Assembly: GCF_010672455.1 (NCBI RefSeq)
Contig: NZ_JAAHGO010000003.1
Coordinates: 1-64,000 of the forward strand
Length of the DNA: 64,000 bases
Direction: 5' to 3'
Source: Okeania sp. SIO2C9
Lineage (GTDB): Bacteria > Cyanobacteriota > Cyanobacteriia > Cyanobacteriales > Microcoleaceae
The notes beneath the pieces are model-generated. The model was given only the letters and a program-made list of their open reading frames with translations. It made no database searches and was not told the origin of the DNA. Below are positions 28,497-39,564 of this stretch, piece by piece (position 1 is the stretch's first letter; each line of letters starts with the position of its first letter). Both the position numbers and the translations under genes were made by a program.

Positions 28497-28688
28497 CTAT
28501 TTTTCTTCTGTTGTTTCAATGTCATTAACATTGTTTTGACTAGCAGCAATAATCAAAGAACTTACTCCAACAAAAGCTATTATTCCCACCAAGGTAGCGA
28601 TTGATAAATTTTTGATTAAAGGAGATAATTCGGAGGTATTAGGTACTCCTGAATCTTGTTCTGGTAAACGATCGGAATTGGATGGCAT
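28497..28688 (-). CDS. Small single-pass membrane protein, unknown
   Basis: 63 residues with an acidic, Pro/Ser-rich N-terminus, one hydrophobic segment (LSIATLVGIIAFVGVSSLIIAA, about 28-49) and a short charged C-terminus. The composition looks like a real small membrane protein and not a shadow, and no other gene overlaps it. The ribosome-binding site is weak (agag about 8 nt before ATG). Function unknown; it may be co-transcribed with the PsiE-like gene. Confidence 0.5.
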   Translation of the reverse strand: MPSNSDRLPEQDSGVPNTSELSPLIKNLSIATLVGIIAFVGVSSLIIAASQNNVNDIETTEEK

Positions 28689-29017
28689 ATTTTAACTCTA
28701 GATTTTAGTTTTGCCTAATTAGAATAAGATTATATCAAGTTGGTAATTAGTTATAGCAATCTTATTTGAGTTGTGAGATATTGTAGATTTTTAGGGAACA
28801 CTTAACTGGGAACAGGGAATGGGAAACACCGAAGCAATAAAATTCTCACATCTGATTCGGTGATTGCTATATATAGTAGTCAAAGGAAAGGGTACGGACA
28901 TATCAAAAGTTTAAAACTCAGACAATGCCAGATTATTCCTTCTTTCTTCTGCTATAAAAAAACCATATCTTCCCTCTGTTGGAAAAATCTAGCTACTATT
29001 GCCACTTTCCCTATCCC
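28689..29017. other. Intergenic region, no gene seen
   Basis: AT-rich. It holds short GGGAA/GGGAT repeats near 28790-28830. I see no gene or clear signal in it. Confidence 0.4.
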
Positions 29018-31057
29018 CTATTCTCTAGTTTTGAGAGTAATGGGTAAAGAGATAGAAACTGTAGTACCTTGATTTTTTCCAGCACTTTCTAGAGTAATAT
29101 TACCCCCCATCAATTCCATCAAACTACGAGAAATTGATAATCCCAAACCACAACCACTATAAGCACGAGTAGTCGAACCATCTACCATGACAAAAGATTG
29201 AAATAGTTTATACTGTTCCCTTGGTTCTACCCCAATTCCTGTATCTTTAATAGTTACTACTACAATGGGTACTTGATCTATATCATAAGTATTAATACTT
29301 GGTTTAATCTGAGCATCAATAGTAATACTACCAGTTTCAGTAAATTTAATTGCATTATCAAGAATATTTAAGAATACTTGCTTTAGCTTTTTGGGGTCAG
29401 CTTCTACAAATATGGATTTAGAGATATTAGATTTATAGAGTTGCAGATTTTTTTGTTGAATTATAGATTGCTGAGAATCAATTATTTCATTTAAACAATC
29501 ATACAAATTTACTAACTTTTTATTGACCGGAAGTTTGCCTTCCTTAATTTGCACCAAATCTAAAAGTTCATTAATTAAATTCAGTAAATGAATAGCAGAT
29601 TTATCAGCTTGATGTAATAATTCAGTTTCTTCTTCTTGGCTATCACAAAAGCCATCAAGGATTAATTTTATAGAACAAATAATGCTATTAAGTGGAGTCC
29701 TCAGTTCATGGGAAATATTTTTCATAAATTCATCCTTGAACTGGTCTGCCTCTTGTAAAGCTGTATTTTTGTTCTCTAATTCAACAAATGTTTTTTTTAA
29801 CTGTTCGGTCATTTGATTAAATCCTTGAGCTAATACTGCTAGCTCTTCAATGGGAACTTCTTTTACTCTTTGTTCCCATTTTCCAATAGATATAGAAGTT
29901 GCTGCTTGCTTTAAATTTTTGACTGGTTTAATAATCAATTCACAACTGAATAAACCAAAAATAATTGCTATTATTAATGCGATGAAACATAGAGCAATAG
30001 TAATTCGAGTATTCCCATGAATACGTTCTGTAAAATCTGCTTCGGGAATTACTACCAAAATCAACCAATCTAAACCATATTGATCGTTAAAAGGTACGAC
30101 TTGTAAAAATTGTTGTTGACCATCAATATCAAAGTTAAGTAATAAATTGCTTTGGATTTGATTGAGATCCTCAAACCTGTCTTTCAGGTGTTTACTTGCA
30201 GAATTAACTAAAAGATCATTACTGTTGGAAGCGTCTATTAATTCTAAATCCCCATTGTCTTGAATAAAAGGTTCAGAAGTGGCGGAACTAGCGATTAATT
30301 GTCCATAACGATTTAAAATGAAAGCTTCCCCAGATTTACTAATCTTCAAGCGTTTGAGAAAGTCATGCAATTGAGAGAAGGTGAGAGTAGCAGTGACTAA
30401 AGCGATCGCATTATCATCATTATCAATTACTGGTTGAGTCGCCATAATTTCTACTCTTTGATCAATGAGCGATCTAAATATCTCACCCCAACCTGCTTTA
30501 CCTGTAGCGATACCATCTTGATACCATGGTCGTATATGGGGGTCGTACTCCGGAACTACTTTTGTGAGATTAGTCCGCACCCCTTGAGCGTTGGTAGCAT
30601 ATTCCTGAAGTTCTCCTTTTGTCGATTCGTCTGTAATGATGATATTAAATCTATTATTATCTTGGCGACTGACTGCGATCATTGTTCCTGATGTAGATGT
30701 AATACCAATGACACCAATGGAATCAAAAGACTGAATTTGTTGCCATAAATGACGCTCCACATCATTAATTTCTTGAATATTAAGTTGATTAAGACGAATA
30801 GCATTTACATTTAGTTGATTAACCAAATGGGGAGTCTCTAAAAAAATATTCAGTTTCTGCTGAATACGAGCTGTAATTTCGTTTTGTAACTGATTAGCTA
30901 GGTCGTTGATAGCGCGCTTACCATTGGTAAATGAAAGATATCCCACTAATCCTACTGTTGCTATAATTTGCAGCACAAATGGGACAATGACTACGACTCG
31001 TAGGGGGAGTTTTGGTGGGGATTGGTAAAACAGAGGGTTTAATGATAACTTTGGCAT
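29018..31057 (-). CDS. Membrane sensor histidine kinase (Cache-HAMP-HisKA-HATPase)
   Basis: 679 residues. A first membrane segment (about 20-42) is followed by a large extracytoplasmic Cache-like sensor (about 45-340, with YDPHIRPWYQDGI, the usual dCache motif), a second membrane segment (about 345-370), HAMP (about 370-425), HisKA with the phospho-accepting His in SHELRTPLNS (near 450), and HATPase_c with the N box ILDNAIKF (near 569) and glycine boxes DTGIGV and GCGLGLS. It has no receiver and no response regulator follows, so it must act on a regulator elsewhere. It lies 68 bp downstream of a paralogous hybrid kinase with a similar sensor, likely in one transcript. dCache domains often bind small molecules such as amino acids; the ligand is unknown. 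Confidence 0.92.
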   Translation of the reverse strand: MPKLSLNPLFYQSPPKLPLRVVVIVPFVLQIIATVGLVGYLSFTNGKRAINDLANQLQNEITARIQQKLNIFLETPHLVNQLNVNAIRLNQLNIQEINDVERHLWQQIQSFDSIGVIGITSTSGTMIAVSRQDNNRFNIIITDESTKGELQEYATNAQGVRTNLTKVVPEYDPHIRPWYQDGIATGKAGWGEIFRSLIDQRVEIMATQPVIDNDDNAIALVTATLTFSQLHDFLKRLKISKSGEAFILNRYGQLIASSATSEPFIQDNGDLELIDASNSNDLLVNSASKHLKDRFEDLNQIQSNLLLNFDIDGQQQFLQVVPFNDQYGLDWLILVVIPEADFTERIHGNTRITIALCFIALIIAIIFGLFSCELIIKPVKNLKQAATSISIGKWEQRVKEVPIEELAVLAQGFNQMTEQLKKTFVELENKNTALQEADQFKDEFMKNISHELRTPLNSIICSIKLILDGFCDSQEEETELLHQADKSAIHLLNLINELLDLVQIKEGKLPVNKKLVNLYDCLNEIIDSQQSIIQQKNLQLYKSNISKSIFVEADPKKLKQVFLNILDNAIKFTETGSITIDAQIKPSINTYDIDQVPIVVVTIKDTGIGVEPREQYKLFQSFVMVDGSTTRAYSGCGLGLSISRSLMELMGGNITLESAGKNQGTTVSISLPITLKTRE

Positions 31058-31125
31058 GGTAGCGATCGCTAATTTTTTCCTACTTACATTTCAATTATAC
31101 AGATACAATTTGCTCAAGTTTTTGA

Positions 31126-34100
31126 TTATTTTTGATTCCAGATTGTAATTCCTTGCCAGTTCGTAGGTGTGCCCTTTGATAAAAAATTATTCACTCGTTC
31201 TAAATAAATTTCTGCCACTTTATCATTTGGATTTACTGTTAATACTTTCTGGAAATATTCCTTTGCCATGGTAAATTCTTGTTGTTGATAATGTAAAACT
31301 CCTTGAGCAAAATTTGACTTAACCTGTCTTTTTAACTTTAGCAAAGATTCGGTTTCTCCATCCATAACTTCATAAATTTTAATGGGATGATTCCGCCCTT
31401 TAACCTGGACTAGATCTAAAAATCTAATTTGATATTGATTTGCATCTACTAAATTATTAAATACTGCTTCACTAATAATGATAGAAACGCCATAAAATTT
31501 TGTTAATCCTTCTAAACGAGCAGCTAAGTTTACATTATCTGAAAAAGCATCACCTTGCATTCTTGCTTGTTCTCCCACCATACCTACCATCATTTGTCCA
31601 AAGTGAATGCCAATGCCAATTGAAATAGGTTTATAACCTTGATTTTTCCTAATAATATTGTATTCTACAACTTCTTTTATTTTGGCAATACCTGCCTTAA
31701 CAGCATCATCTGCTCCATTAGGAAATACAGCCATCATTCCATCTCCTAAATATTTGACTATAAATCCATAATTATCTCTAACTTTTGGACTGACATGCCC
31801 TAAATATGAATTAACAAAGTTAAAGTTTTCTTGGGGTGTCATTGTTTCTGAAAGAGCGGTAAAAGAGCGAATATCAGAAAACATTACTGCCATTTTTTTA
31901 CTTACATGATTGCCTAATTCCACATCAATTATAGAGTCTTTTTTGAGGAATCTGAGAAATTCGTGAGGCACAAATCGACTATAGGAACTGTTAATTTGAG
32001 ATAGTCTCAAATGAGTTTTAAGTCTGGCAATTAGTTCATTTTTAGAAATAGGTTTAGTCAGATAATCATTAGCACCAACATTCAACCCTTCTACTAAATC
32101 GTAAACTTGATTTTTAGCAGTCAACATCAGAATTGGTAACTCACTAGGTAAGAAATTTTGTCGTAATTTTTGTGTAACTTCATAACCAGTCATTTTTGGC
32201 ATCATTACGTCTAATAAAATTAGATCGGGCTGACAACCTTGTTCAATTATTTTCAAAGCTTCTATACCATTCATTGCTTGAACTATGGCATAATTTTGGA
32301 GGGATAAAATATTGACGAGTACCTGTAAGTTTACTGGTTCATCATCGACAATCATAATTTGAAATCTTTGGACAGTTTCTAGTGGTTTAATTGCATCATC
32401 CTTTGACTCTTCTTGAATAACAATATCTTCTTCTTTTTCTCCAGTTATAGCTATATTATTAGCATCTGTAAATCTTGATATATCGGAATTGTTACTAATA
32501 GCAAGTTCTGTAGATATTGGCAGAGTGAAAGTAAATTGAGAACCTATTTCAATTTGAGATTTCACCCAAATTTTTCCTCCGTGCAATTCCACCAGTTTTT
32601 TAGTAACTGCTAAACCTAAACCAGTACCTCCATATTGACGAGCTGTGGAACCATCAGCTTGTTCAAATGATTCAAATATTCTGTATAGTTTATCTTCTGC
32701 AATACCAATACCAGTATCAGAAATAGTAATTGCTAATTGTTGGTTTTTGAGAATTGGATGCTGACTATTGAACTGGGAATTTTCTTGTTGATTAATAATC
32801 TCTACCGATATCTCTACTTTCCCAGTATCTGTAAATTTAATCCCATTACCAATCAGGTTATATAAAATTTGATGCAGGCGATTTTCATCAGCATAAACCG
32901 GAGGTAAATCAACAGGAATAGAATTAACTAATTCTAAATTTTTAGTACCTATTAAAGATTGACAAAGAGTGACAACTACTTCTGTTATTTCTCTGATCCC
33001 TACAGGTTTTAACTGCAACTCCAGATTTTGATGTTTCAGTTTAGCAAAATCAAGAATATCATTGACTAAATCTGTAAGTCGATGACCACTTTGAGCAATC
33101 ATTAATAAATTTTTTTGCTGTATTTCCGATAATTCTCCTGTTGCTCCATCTAACATTGATTCAGCAATTCCAATCATTCCATTCAGAGGAGTACGAAGTT
33201 CGTGAGAAGTATTTGCTAAAAATTCATCTTTAAGTTTATCTAATCTTTGTAAGTCATAATTTTTCGCTTGTAGAGTAGTAAATGATTCTTGTAATTGTAC
33301 AGCCATTGTATTAAATGAATGGGCTAATTCTCCTAGTTCATCAGAGTGTTTAATATCTACTTTTTGTTGCCAATTTCCTTGAGCAAAATTCCTAGCTGCT
33401 TTATTCAAGCTGATAATTGGTTGAATCACCCATCTAGAAGTTAAAATTCCACCAAGTATTGCTAATCCTAAAGCTCCTAACCATAATAAAATTGTATTGC
33501 GTCTTTGAATATTAATTTCTTCCATAAAATCTGCTTCTGGAACTACTACTACAATAATCCAGTCAATACCCAAACCATATTTTACAGGTTTGATTTCTAG
33601 GAAGTGACGTTGATTATTAAACTCAAAACTTAGCTGTTGACTTTGATTGATTTTAGTCAGGCCAAGGAAAGTTTTATGTAAGTATTGAGCTGAAGCTTTA
33701 ATTACGGGTACACTACTTTCTATCGCTGGCAGTCGTTGTAAATTTTGTTCATTACCTGGAGTCATAAATAACTCTTCTGAAATGGATGTAGCCACTATTA
33801 ATCCAGAACGTTCAACAATAAATACTTTTCCTGATTTACCTATCTTTAGTTTACTTAAAAATTGACTGATTTTATCAAGAGTTAAATCTATACTAAGTAC
33901 ACCTTTACGAATACCTTTTTCATCATAATAAGGTAATCCATTAGAAATGCCAAAATTATCTCCATCTATCCAAAGATAAATTTTACTCCAGGTAGGATTT
34001 CCCGCTTCGATAACAGCTTGATACCAAGGTCTATTCCTCGGATCGTATGGAAAACTTTCAATTCGTGGTTGGATAATATTTCCCTGTCGATCAAGAGTAT

Positions 34101-34557
34101 ATTTTTCTAGATTTCCTGCTGTTAAATAATCACTAATTCCTAATTGTAAGCTTTGATCTTCTAATCTAATCAACCATACTACTTCTCCTTCGGTAGAGCC
34201 AAAACTAATACTACTAATATTTGGAAATAGTTGCATTTGTTTAAATAAATATTGTTGCCAATCCCAGAGTTGTTCTACATCTAAATTATTGAGACGAATA
34301 GCATCTCTATTAACTTGATTAATCAATGGAGGAATTTTTAGATAGCTTTCTAAATGTTCATCGACACGGGTTGTCACTCCATTGAGTAATTGACTAGCAA
34401 CATTATTGACTGCTTTTTGTCCATTGCGTAACGAGAGCCATCCGGTCAAACCTACAGCAAACATAATTTGCAGCACAATAGGTAATACAAAAACTTTACG
34501 TAGAGAAGCTTTTCGATATTTATTCTTATTTGAACCATCTAAATATTGATTTGACAT
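31126..34557 (-). CDS. Hybrid sensor kinase with receiver and adenylate cyclase domains
   Basis: 1143 residues. Order: membrane segment (about 25-45), dCache sensor (with YDPRNRPWYQAVI), membrane segment (about 350-370), HAMP, HisKA (SHELRTPLNG, near 451), HATPase_c (N box near 566; DTGIGI; GGTGLGL), receiver (IVDDEP; phospho-Asp in LLDVMMPKMTG near 782; Lys in LTAK), and a class III nucleotide cyclase (about 885-1075). The metal-binding Asp residues are visible in FSDIRSF and YLGDG. By alignment with mammalian cyclases, Lys in IVKYLGDG and Asp in MQGDAFSDNVN match the adenine-selecting pair, and NVNLAAR carries the transition-state Asn/Arg. This predicts cAMP output from a phosphorelay, as in the cyanobacterial CyaC type. 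A short TPR-like tail follows. Confidence 0.92.
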   Translation of the reverse strand: MSNQYLDGSNKNKYRKASLRKVFVLPIVLQIMFAVGLTGWLSLRNGQKAVNNVASQLLNGVTTRVDEHLESYLKIPPLINQVNRDAIRLNNLDVEQLWDWQQYLFKQMQLFPNISSISFGSTEGEVVWLIRLEDQSLQLGISDYLTAGNLEKYTLDRQGNIIQPRIESFPYDPRNRPWYQAVIEAGNPTWSKIYLWIDGDNFGISNGLPYYDEKGIRKGVLSIDLTLDKISQFLSKLKIGKSGKVFIVERSGLIVATSISEELFMTPGNEQNLQRLPAIESSVPVIKASAQYLHKTFLGLTKINQSQQLSFEFNNQRHFLEIKPVKYGLGIDWIIVVVVPEADFMEEINIQRRNTILLWLGALGLAILGGILTSRWVIQPIISLNKAARNFAQGNWQQKVDIKHSDELGELAHSFNTMAVQLQESFTTLQAKNYDLQRLDKLKDEFLANTSHELRTPLNGMIGIAESMLDGATGELSEIQQKNLLMIAQSGHRLTDLVNDILDFAKLKHQNLELQLKPVGIREITEVVVTLCQSLIGTKNLELVNSIPVDLPPVYADENRLHQILYNLIGNGIKFTDTGKVEISVEIINQQENSQFNSQHPILKNQQLAITISDTGIGIAEDKLYRIFESFEQADGSTARQYGGTGLGLAVTKKLVELHGGKIWVKSQIEIGSQFTFTLPISTELAISNNSDISRFTDANNIAITGEKEEDIVIQEESKDDAIKPLETVQRFQIMIVDDEPVNLQVLVNILSLQNYAIVQAMNGIEALKIIEQGCQPDLILLDVMMPKMTGYEVTQKLRQNFLPSELPILMLTAKNQVYDLVEGLNVGANDYLTKPISKNELIARLKTHLRLSQINSSYSRFVPHEFLRFLKKDSIIDVELGNHVSKKMAVMFSDIRSFTALSETMTPQENFNFVNSYLGHVSPKVRDNYGFIVKYLGDGMMAVFPNGADDAVKAGIAKIKEVVEYNIIRKNQGYKPISIGIGIHFGQMMVGMVGEQARMQGDAFSDNVNLAARLEGLTKFYGVSIIISEAVFNNLVDANQYQIRFLDLVQVKGRNHPIKIYEVMDGETESLLKLKRQVKSNFAQGVLHYQQQEFTMAKEYFQKVLTVNPNDKVAEIYLERVNNFLSKGTPTNWQGITIWNQK

Positions 34558-34932
34558 AAGTAAATTAACCCTGGTATTACTATGACTTTGAAATTATTGA
34601 AACAAAAATTAAAATACAATACTTACCATAGCAATTTTTAAATTCATTGATGATTTAATTGAATCGCCTTTCATAAATATTAATTTATAACTCTAGTTAT
34701 AGCTTCTTCCATTTTCCATCTTCCCTATTCCTTAAAGTTTAATATTGATCTTCAATTTCAGTATGATTTGCTTCCAGAAAATAAGTACAGTCTTGAGAGA
34801 TTTAATCAAGTTAAAAAATAAAAAATCAAGGTTGTTTATGCCCCTAAAACTAATCATGGAATTTAATTTTTGACTTTTGGCTTGGTAAATGGGTATGATG
34901 AAATTATTAGTTGTTGGTAAAAAAGAGGAAAA
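34558..34932. other. Divergent intergenic region
   Basis: Holds the promoters for the hybrid kinase (leftward) and the epimerase-like gene (rightward). AGAGGAAAA at 34924-34932 is the ribosome-binding site for the latter. No repeat family or gene is recognised. Confidence 0.4.
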
Positions 34933-35859
34933 ATGCGAATACTAATTATGGGTGGGACTCGATTTATTGGAGTCTATTTAACTAAAATTCTAGTTGAACA
35001 AGGACATGAAGTGGTGCTATTTAACCGTGGTAATAAACCGAGTCCAGTTCCAGAAGTTAAAGAAATTCATGGCGATCGCACAGATGCCACCCAACTCAAA
35101 GAAAAATTAGCGCCAGAAAAATTTGATGCTATTTTTGATAATAATGGCAGAAAATTAACTGATACAAAACCTTTAGCTGAAATCTTCAAAGACCGAGTAC
35201 AACATTTCATTTATATGAGTTCTGCGGGGGTTTATTTAAAGTCTGACCAAATGCCTCATATAGAAGGAGATGCTATAGACCCAAAAAGTCGTCATTTAGG
35301 AAAATATGAAACAGAAACAGAGTTAACAAATCAAGGTTTACCCTGGACTTCAATTCGCCCTACTTATATTTATGGACCACAAAACTATAACGATCTAGAA
35401 GCATGGTTTTTTGACAGAATTGTACGCGATCGCCCGATTCCTATTCCGGGAAATGGACTCCACATTACTCAATTAGGTCATGTCAAAGATTTAGCAATGG
35501 CAATGGCAAATGTATTAGGAAACGATCGAGCAATTGGGCAAATTTATAATGTTTCTGGAGAGCGTTATGTAACTTTTGATGGTTTAGCTCGTGCTTGTGC
35601 TGAAGCTGCTGGAAAATCTCCTGATTCTATTAAGTTAGTGCATTACGATCCGAAGCAATTTGACTTTGGAAAAAAGAAAGCCTTTCCATTACGAACTCAA
35701 CATTTCTTTGCCAGTATAAATAAAGCTATAACTGAACTAAATTGGCAGCCAAAATTTGATTTAGTTTCTGGTTTGAAAGATTCATTTGAAAATGATTTTC
35801 TTGCCTCCGGTCGTGACAAAAAAGAAGTAGATTTTTCAATTGATGATGAAATTTTATAG
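34933..35859 (+). CDS. NAD(P)-dependent epimerase/dehydratase family protein (CSP41-like)
   Basis: 308 residues, an extended short-chain dehydrogenase-like protein. The Rossmann motif is ILIMGGTRFIGVYL at the N-terminus. The sequence near YMSSAGVYLKSD fits the cyanobacterial and chloroplast group related to CSP41 RNA-binding proteins better than sugar epimerases, since the classical YxxxK motif is not clear (KYETETE stands at that place). CSP41 proteins stabilise chloroplast transcripts; whether this protein binds RNA is inference. A ribosome-binding site lies just before ATG 34933. It is a single gene. Confidence 0.8.
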   Translation: MRILIMGGTRFIGVYLTKILVEQGHEVVLFNRGNKPSPVPEVKEIHGDRTDATQLKEKLAPEKFDAIFDNNGRKLTDTKPLAEIFKDRVQHFIYMSSAGVYLKSDQMPHIEGDAIDPKSRHLGKYETETELTNQGLPWTSIRPTYIYGPQNYNDLEAWFFDRIVRDRPIPIPGNGLHITQLGHVKDLAMAMANVLGNDRAIGQIYNVSGERYVTFDGLARACAEAAGKSPDSIKLVHYDPKQFDFGKKKAFPLRTQHFFASINKAITELNWQPKFDLVSGLKDSFENDFLASGRDKKEVDFSIDDEIL

Positions 35860-36460
35860 TGTGTAGCGCTAGGGAATAGGGAATAGTTTTCATTAATGGA
35901 TAATTACCTCTGTTTAAAACCGTTACGGAATTGAATATAAGGAAGTATTATTTCTTCTCTTGGTCGATTGGTTGATTGGATATGGCGAGGTCTCCTTGCC
36001 ATCCCATCCTACGGAATGCTCCGCAAACGACCGCTGTCTTGGTTGATTGGATATGGCGAGGGGACCCGCTCTTGACAGAGCCGCTCCGCTTTTAGCGCAG
36101 CTTTGCGATAGCAAACGCCATCCCTCAACCGCTTTTTTCCCCTTGAAAGGGGAGACTAATAAAGCTGAATTATTTAATTAATAGAGTTGTTGGGAAATAA
36201 AAAATTAAAATGCTCAAAAGCTTACTGTATAAGAGTTTCAGAATTTTAGAATTCAAAGCACTATAAACCTTGACTGATAAGGGTTTTAGCCATTTTTTGG
36301 GTTTGATTCCCAACAACTCTAATAATTATTAATTATTCGGTAAAAACATTTCCGGATTTGGTGAATCAACATAAGAATTAAGATACAGCACATTCCATTT
36401 TTAGGTACGCCCATCGTGGGCAAGATGCCCGCACTACATACATTACAGAGGATAAATTCA
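35860..36460. other. Repeat-rich region before the broken calcium-binding-type gene
   Basis: Contains a composite repeat in reverse (35893-36180), a lone MITE-like end (ggtgaatcaacataagaatt, 36359-36378) that matches the right terminus of the element at 22761-22953, and a GTGGGCAAGATGCCC-type palindrome (36416-36434). AGAGGATAAATTCA leads to ATG 36461. Confidence 0.6.
35893..36180 (-). repeat. Composite intergenic repeat, copy 3 (reverse, with internal duplication)
   Basis: In reverse orientation to the copy at 21563. The part ttggttgattggatatggcgagg occurs twice (about 35960 and 36038), with a TCCTACGGAATGCTCCGCAA repeat between. A GC-rich insert (gctcttgacagagccgctcc) at about 36069-36115 is absent from the other copies. 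Confidence 0.7.
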
Positions 36461-37807
<1,347 letters not shown>

Positions 37808-38039
37808 AATAGCAGTCAGCACTCAGCGGTTAGCGGTCAGCTCTCAAGGCATAATATACAATCCGGTTGAATAGTTGTCATTGCGACGATAGGAAGCAAT
37901 CTTCTATTCCTCCTCTTCTTTTTTTGCTTCTTCCCTTGTGATATCAAATCCGGTTAATTGCACATAGAATCCGGTTATATAATATCTGTTGAGAATTTCT
38001 AAAATTACTTCAACAGGACTTACCAGAAAATTGGGTTTA
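37808..38039. repeat. Intergenic repeats before the tnpB element
   Basis: Heptads of the CAGTCAGCACTCAGCGGTTA type (37811-37845), aatccggttg motifs (37860, 37949, 37970), and a partial gtcattgcgacgataggaag repeat (37876-37895). No gene is visible. Confidence 0.5.
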
Positions 38040-38974
38040 AAGCCTCGCCCTTCTAGGGCGACTTTTTAGTAGTTGATTTTATTTCAATAAATATGTTATC
38101 ATATTGTTAGTTTAAGAGTCAAATTATGAAAGCTAGATTTAAGTATCGTATCTATCCAACACCGGGACAAAAATACCGAGAGCGCAAAGCTATTTGGTTG
38201 TGTCCGTGTGGTTTGGAACGATAGTTTAGCTTGTTGCCAACAAAAGTATAGATCGGGAGAAAAGAAACCCAATAATTCTCAACTACAAAAACAGTTTATC
38301 ACTCAATCGAAAAAGACTGAAGACAGAGAATGGTTATCAGAAGTTTCTGCTATACCATTGCAGCAATCTTTGAATGATTTAAATCAGGCTTATCAAAACT
38401 TTTTCAAATCGACAAAAGGTGAGAGAAAAGGTAGACCTATTAAACCTCCTAAATTCAAAAGTAGAAAGTCAAAGCAAACTGCTAGGTTTACAAAGGGAGG
38501 ATTTAAAGTTGGTCAACATAAAGTTTATTTAGCTAAGATTGGAAAGCTGAAAATAGTATGGTCAAGAGAGTTACCTGCTCCTCCATCATCAGTAACAGTA
38601 ATTAAAGATTCCGATCATAGATATTTCTTGAGTTTTGTAGTAGAAATACAACCAGAAGTCTTACCTCAAACTGATAATTCAGTAGGTATAGATTTAGGTA
38701 TTAAAACCTTTGCCACATTTAGCGATGGCACAAAGGTTGATGCTCCTAAGCCACTGAAGAAACGAATTAAGAAATTAAGAAAGTTAAGTAAGTCATTATC
38801 TCATAAAACTAAAGGGTCAAAAAGGTATGAAAAAGCAAGGGTTAGAGTTGCTAAGTTCCATGCCAAACTGAAAGATACAAGGACAGATTTTCTACATAAA
38901 TTATCTACTGAAATAATTCGTGAAAACCAAACAGTTGTTTTAGAAGATTTAAACGTTTCTGGTATGGTGAAAAA

Positions 38975-39027
38975 GCGGTGCGACCCCGCGACGACGCCAG
39001 CTCGCTTGCGGAACGCGCACCAAGAGA
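38975..39027 (+). repeat. 53-bp GC-rich mini-repeat inserted in tnpB
   Basis: Starts GCGGTGCGACCCCGCGACGA and ends GCACCAAGAGA. It has an exact inverted copy (53 of 53 bases) at 44463-44515 and a diverged one at 45191-45241. Its length (53, not a multiple of three) explains the frameshift. Confidence 0.9.
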
Positions 39028-39297
39028 CCGTAAATTATCTAGAGCAATATCAGATTTAGGCTGGAGAACTTTCAGAACATTCCTAGAAGGAAAAGCAGAA
39101 AAATATGGTCGCGATTTTAGAGTAATTAATCGTTGGGAGCCTACCTCTCAAATTTGCTCAAACTGTGGCTTTAAAGGTGGCAAGCTAGACCTTCAGGTGC
39201 GAGAATGGGAGTGTCTAAACTGTGGTGCAAAACACGACCGTGATGAAAACGCAGCGATAAATATATTAGTCGCTCCTTGGGCATTCGGAGACAAAAA

Positions 39298-39345
39298 AGC
39301 GCACCGAACCCGCGCCGCCGAAAGGCGCAAGGGAACGCGGAGCAA
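39298..39345 (+). repeat. Diverged GC-rich mini-repeat at the end of tnpB
   Basis: aagcgcaccgaacccgcgcc ... cgcaagggaacgcg is close to the inverse of the copy at 45191-45241. It encodes the unusual end HRTRAAERRKGTRSKKR of the tnpB frame. Confidence 0.6.
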
Positions 39346-39370
39346 GAAACGGACGTGGAGGCAAGTGTAA

Positions 39371-39470
39371 GACTACCGCCTACGGTAGCAGCAGCCTGTG
39401 AGACGTCAACCCGCCGAGGAGTTACGGCTCGGTAGGAATCCCCGTGCCTTTAGGCCGGGGAGGATGTCAA
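39371..39470 (+). ncRNA. Candidate omega-RNA (TnpB guide RNA scaffold)
   Basis: In IS200/IS605 elements the guide RNA of TnpB is transcribed from the 3' end of tnpB and the right end, with the guide taken from the sequence just outside. This stretch contains several GC-rich stems (ccgcctacggtagcagc, ccgaggagttacggctcgg, ccccgtgcctttaggccggggagg). A guide would begin at 39471. The placement is by family knowledge; there is no expression evidence. Confidence 0.5.
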
Positions 39471-39488
39471 ACAGAACTAGCATATCTA

Positions 39489-39516
39489 GTAGGGGCAAAT
39501 GGCATTTGCCCTCTAC
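39489..39516. repeat. Palindromic repeat GTAGGGGCAAATGGCATTTG
   Basis: A 28-bp palindrome of the same group as 14033-14061 and 49940-49966. It lies between the tnpB element and the 3' end of the LD-carboxypeptidase gene. Confidence 0.65.
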
Positions 39517-39564
39517 AGATTATCCGGACATAATATAAGTCCTGTATTTATCAATCTCCGTTCC

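Larger units (their letters stand above)
38126..39370 (+). pseudogene. tnpB: Broken tnpB (RNA-guided nuclease of IS200/IS605)
   Basis: ATG 38126 begins KARFKYRIYPTPGQKYR, the normal TnpB start. The frame shifts by 1 nt near 38178-38190, and the remainder continues from FGCVRVVWNDSLA. The RuvC-like residues are kept: Asp in GIDLGIKTFA, Glu in VVLEDLNVSG, Asp in KHDRDENAAIN. So is the zinc finger (CSNCG, CLNCG). A 53-bp GC-rich repeat at 38975-39027 breaks the frame a second time; without it, GMVKN joins RKLSRAISDLG. The end (39298-39350) has a diverged copy of a similar GC-rich repeat. Two frameshifts make a functional protein unlikely. Confidence 0.88.
38040..39470 (+). mobile_element. IS200/IS605-family element, tnpB only, no tnpA
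   Basis: The left end is marked by a hairpin, CGCCC-ttcta-GGGCG (38046-38060). The right end is a hairpin sequence, ggtaggaatccccg ... ggggaggatgtcaa (39431-39470). No transposase tnpA is present, as in many IS1341-type elements. Exact ends cannot be set without an empty site, since this family makes no target duplication. Confidence 0.7.

Noticed and set aside
28860-29072. Small plus-strand ORF overlapping the 3' end of the kinase gene
   Set aside because: No ribosome-binding site, no recognisable domain, and overlap with the kinase coding end.
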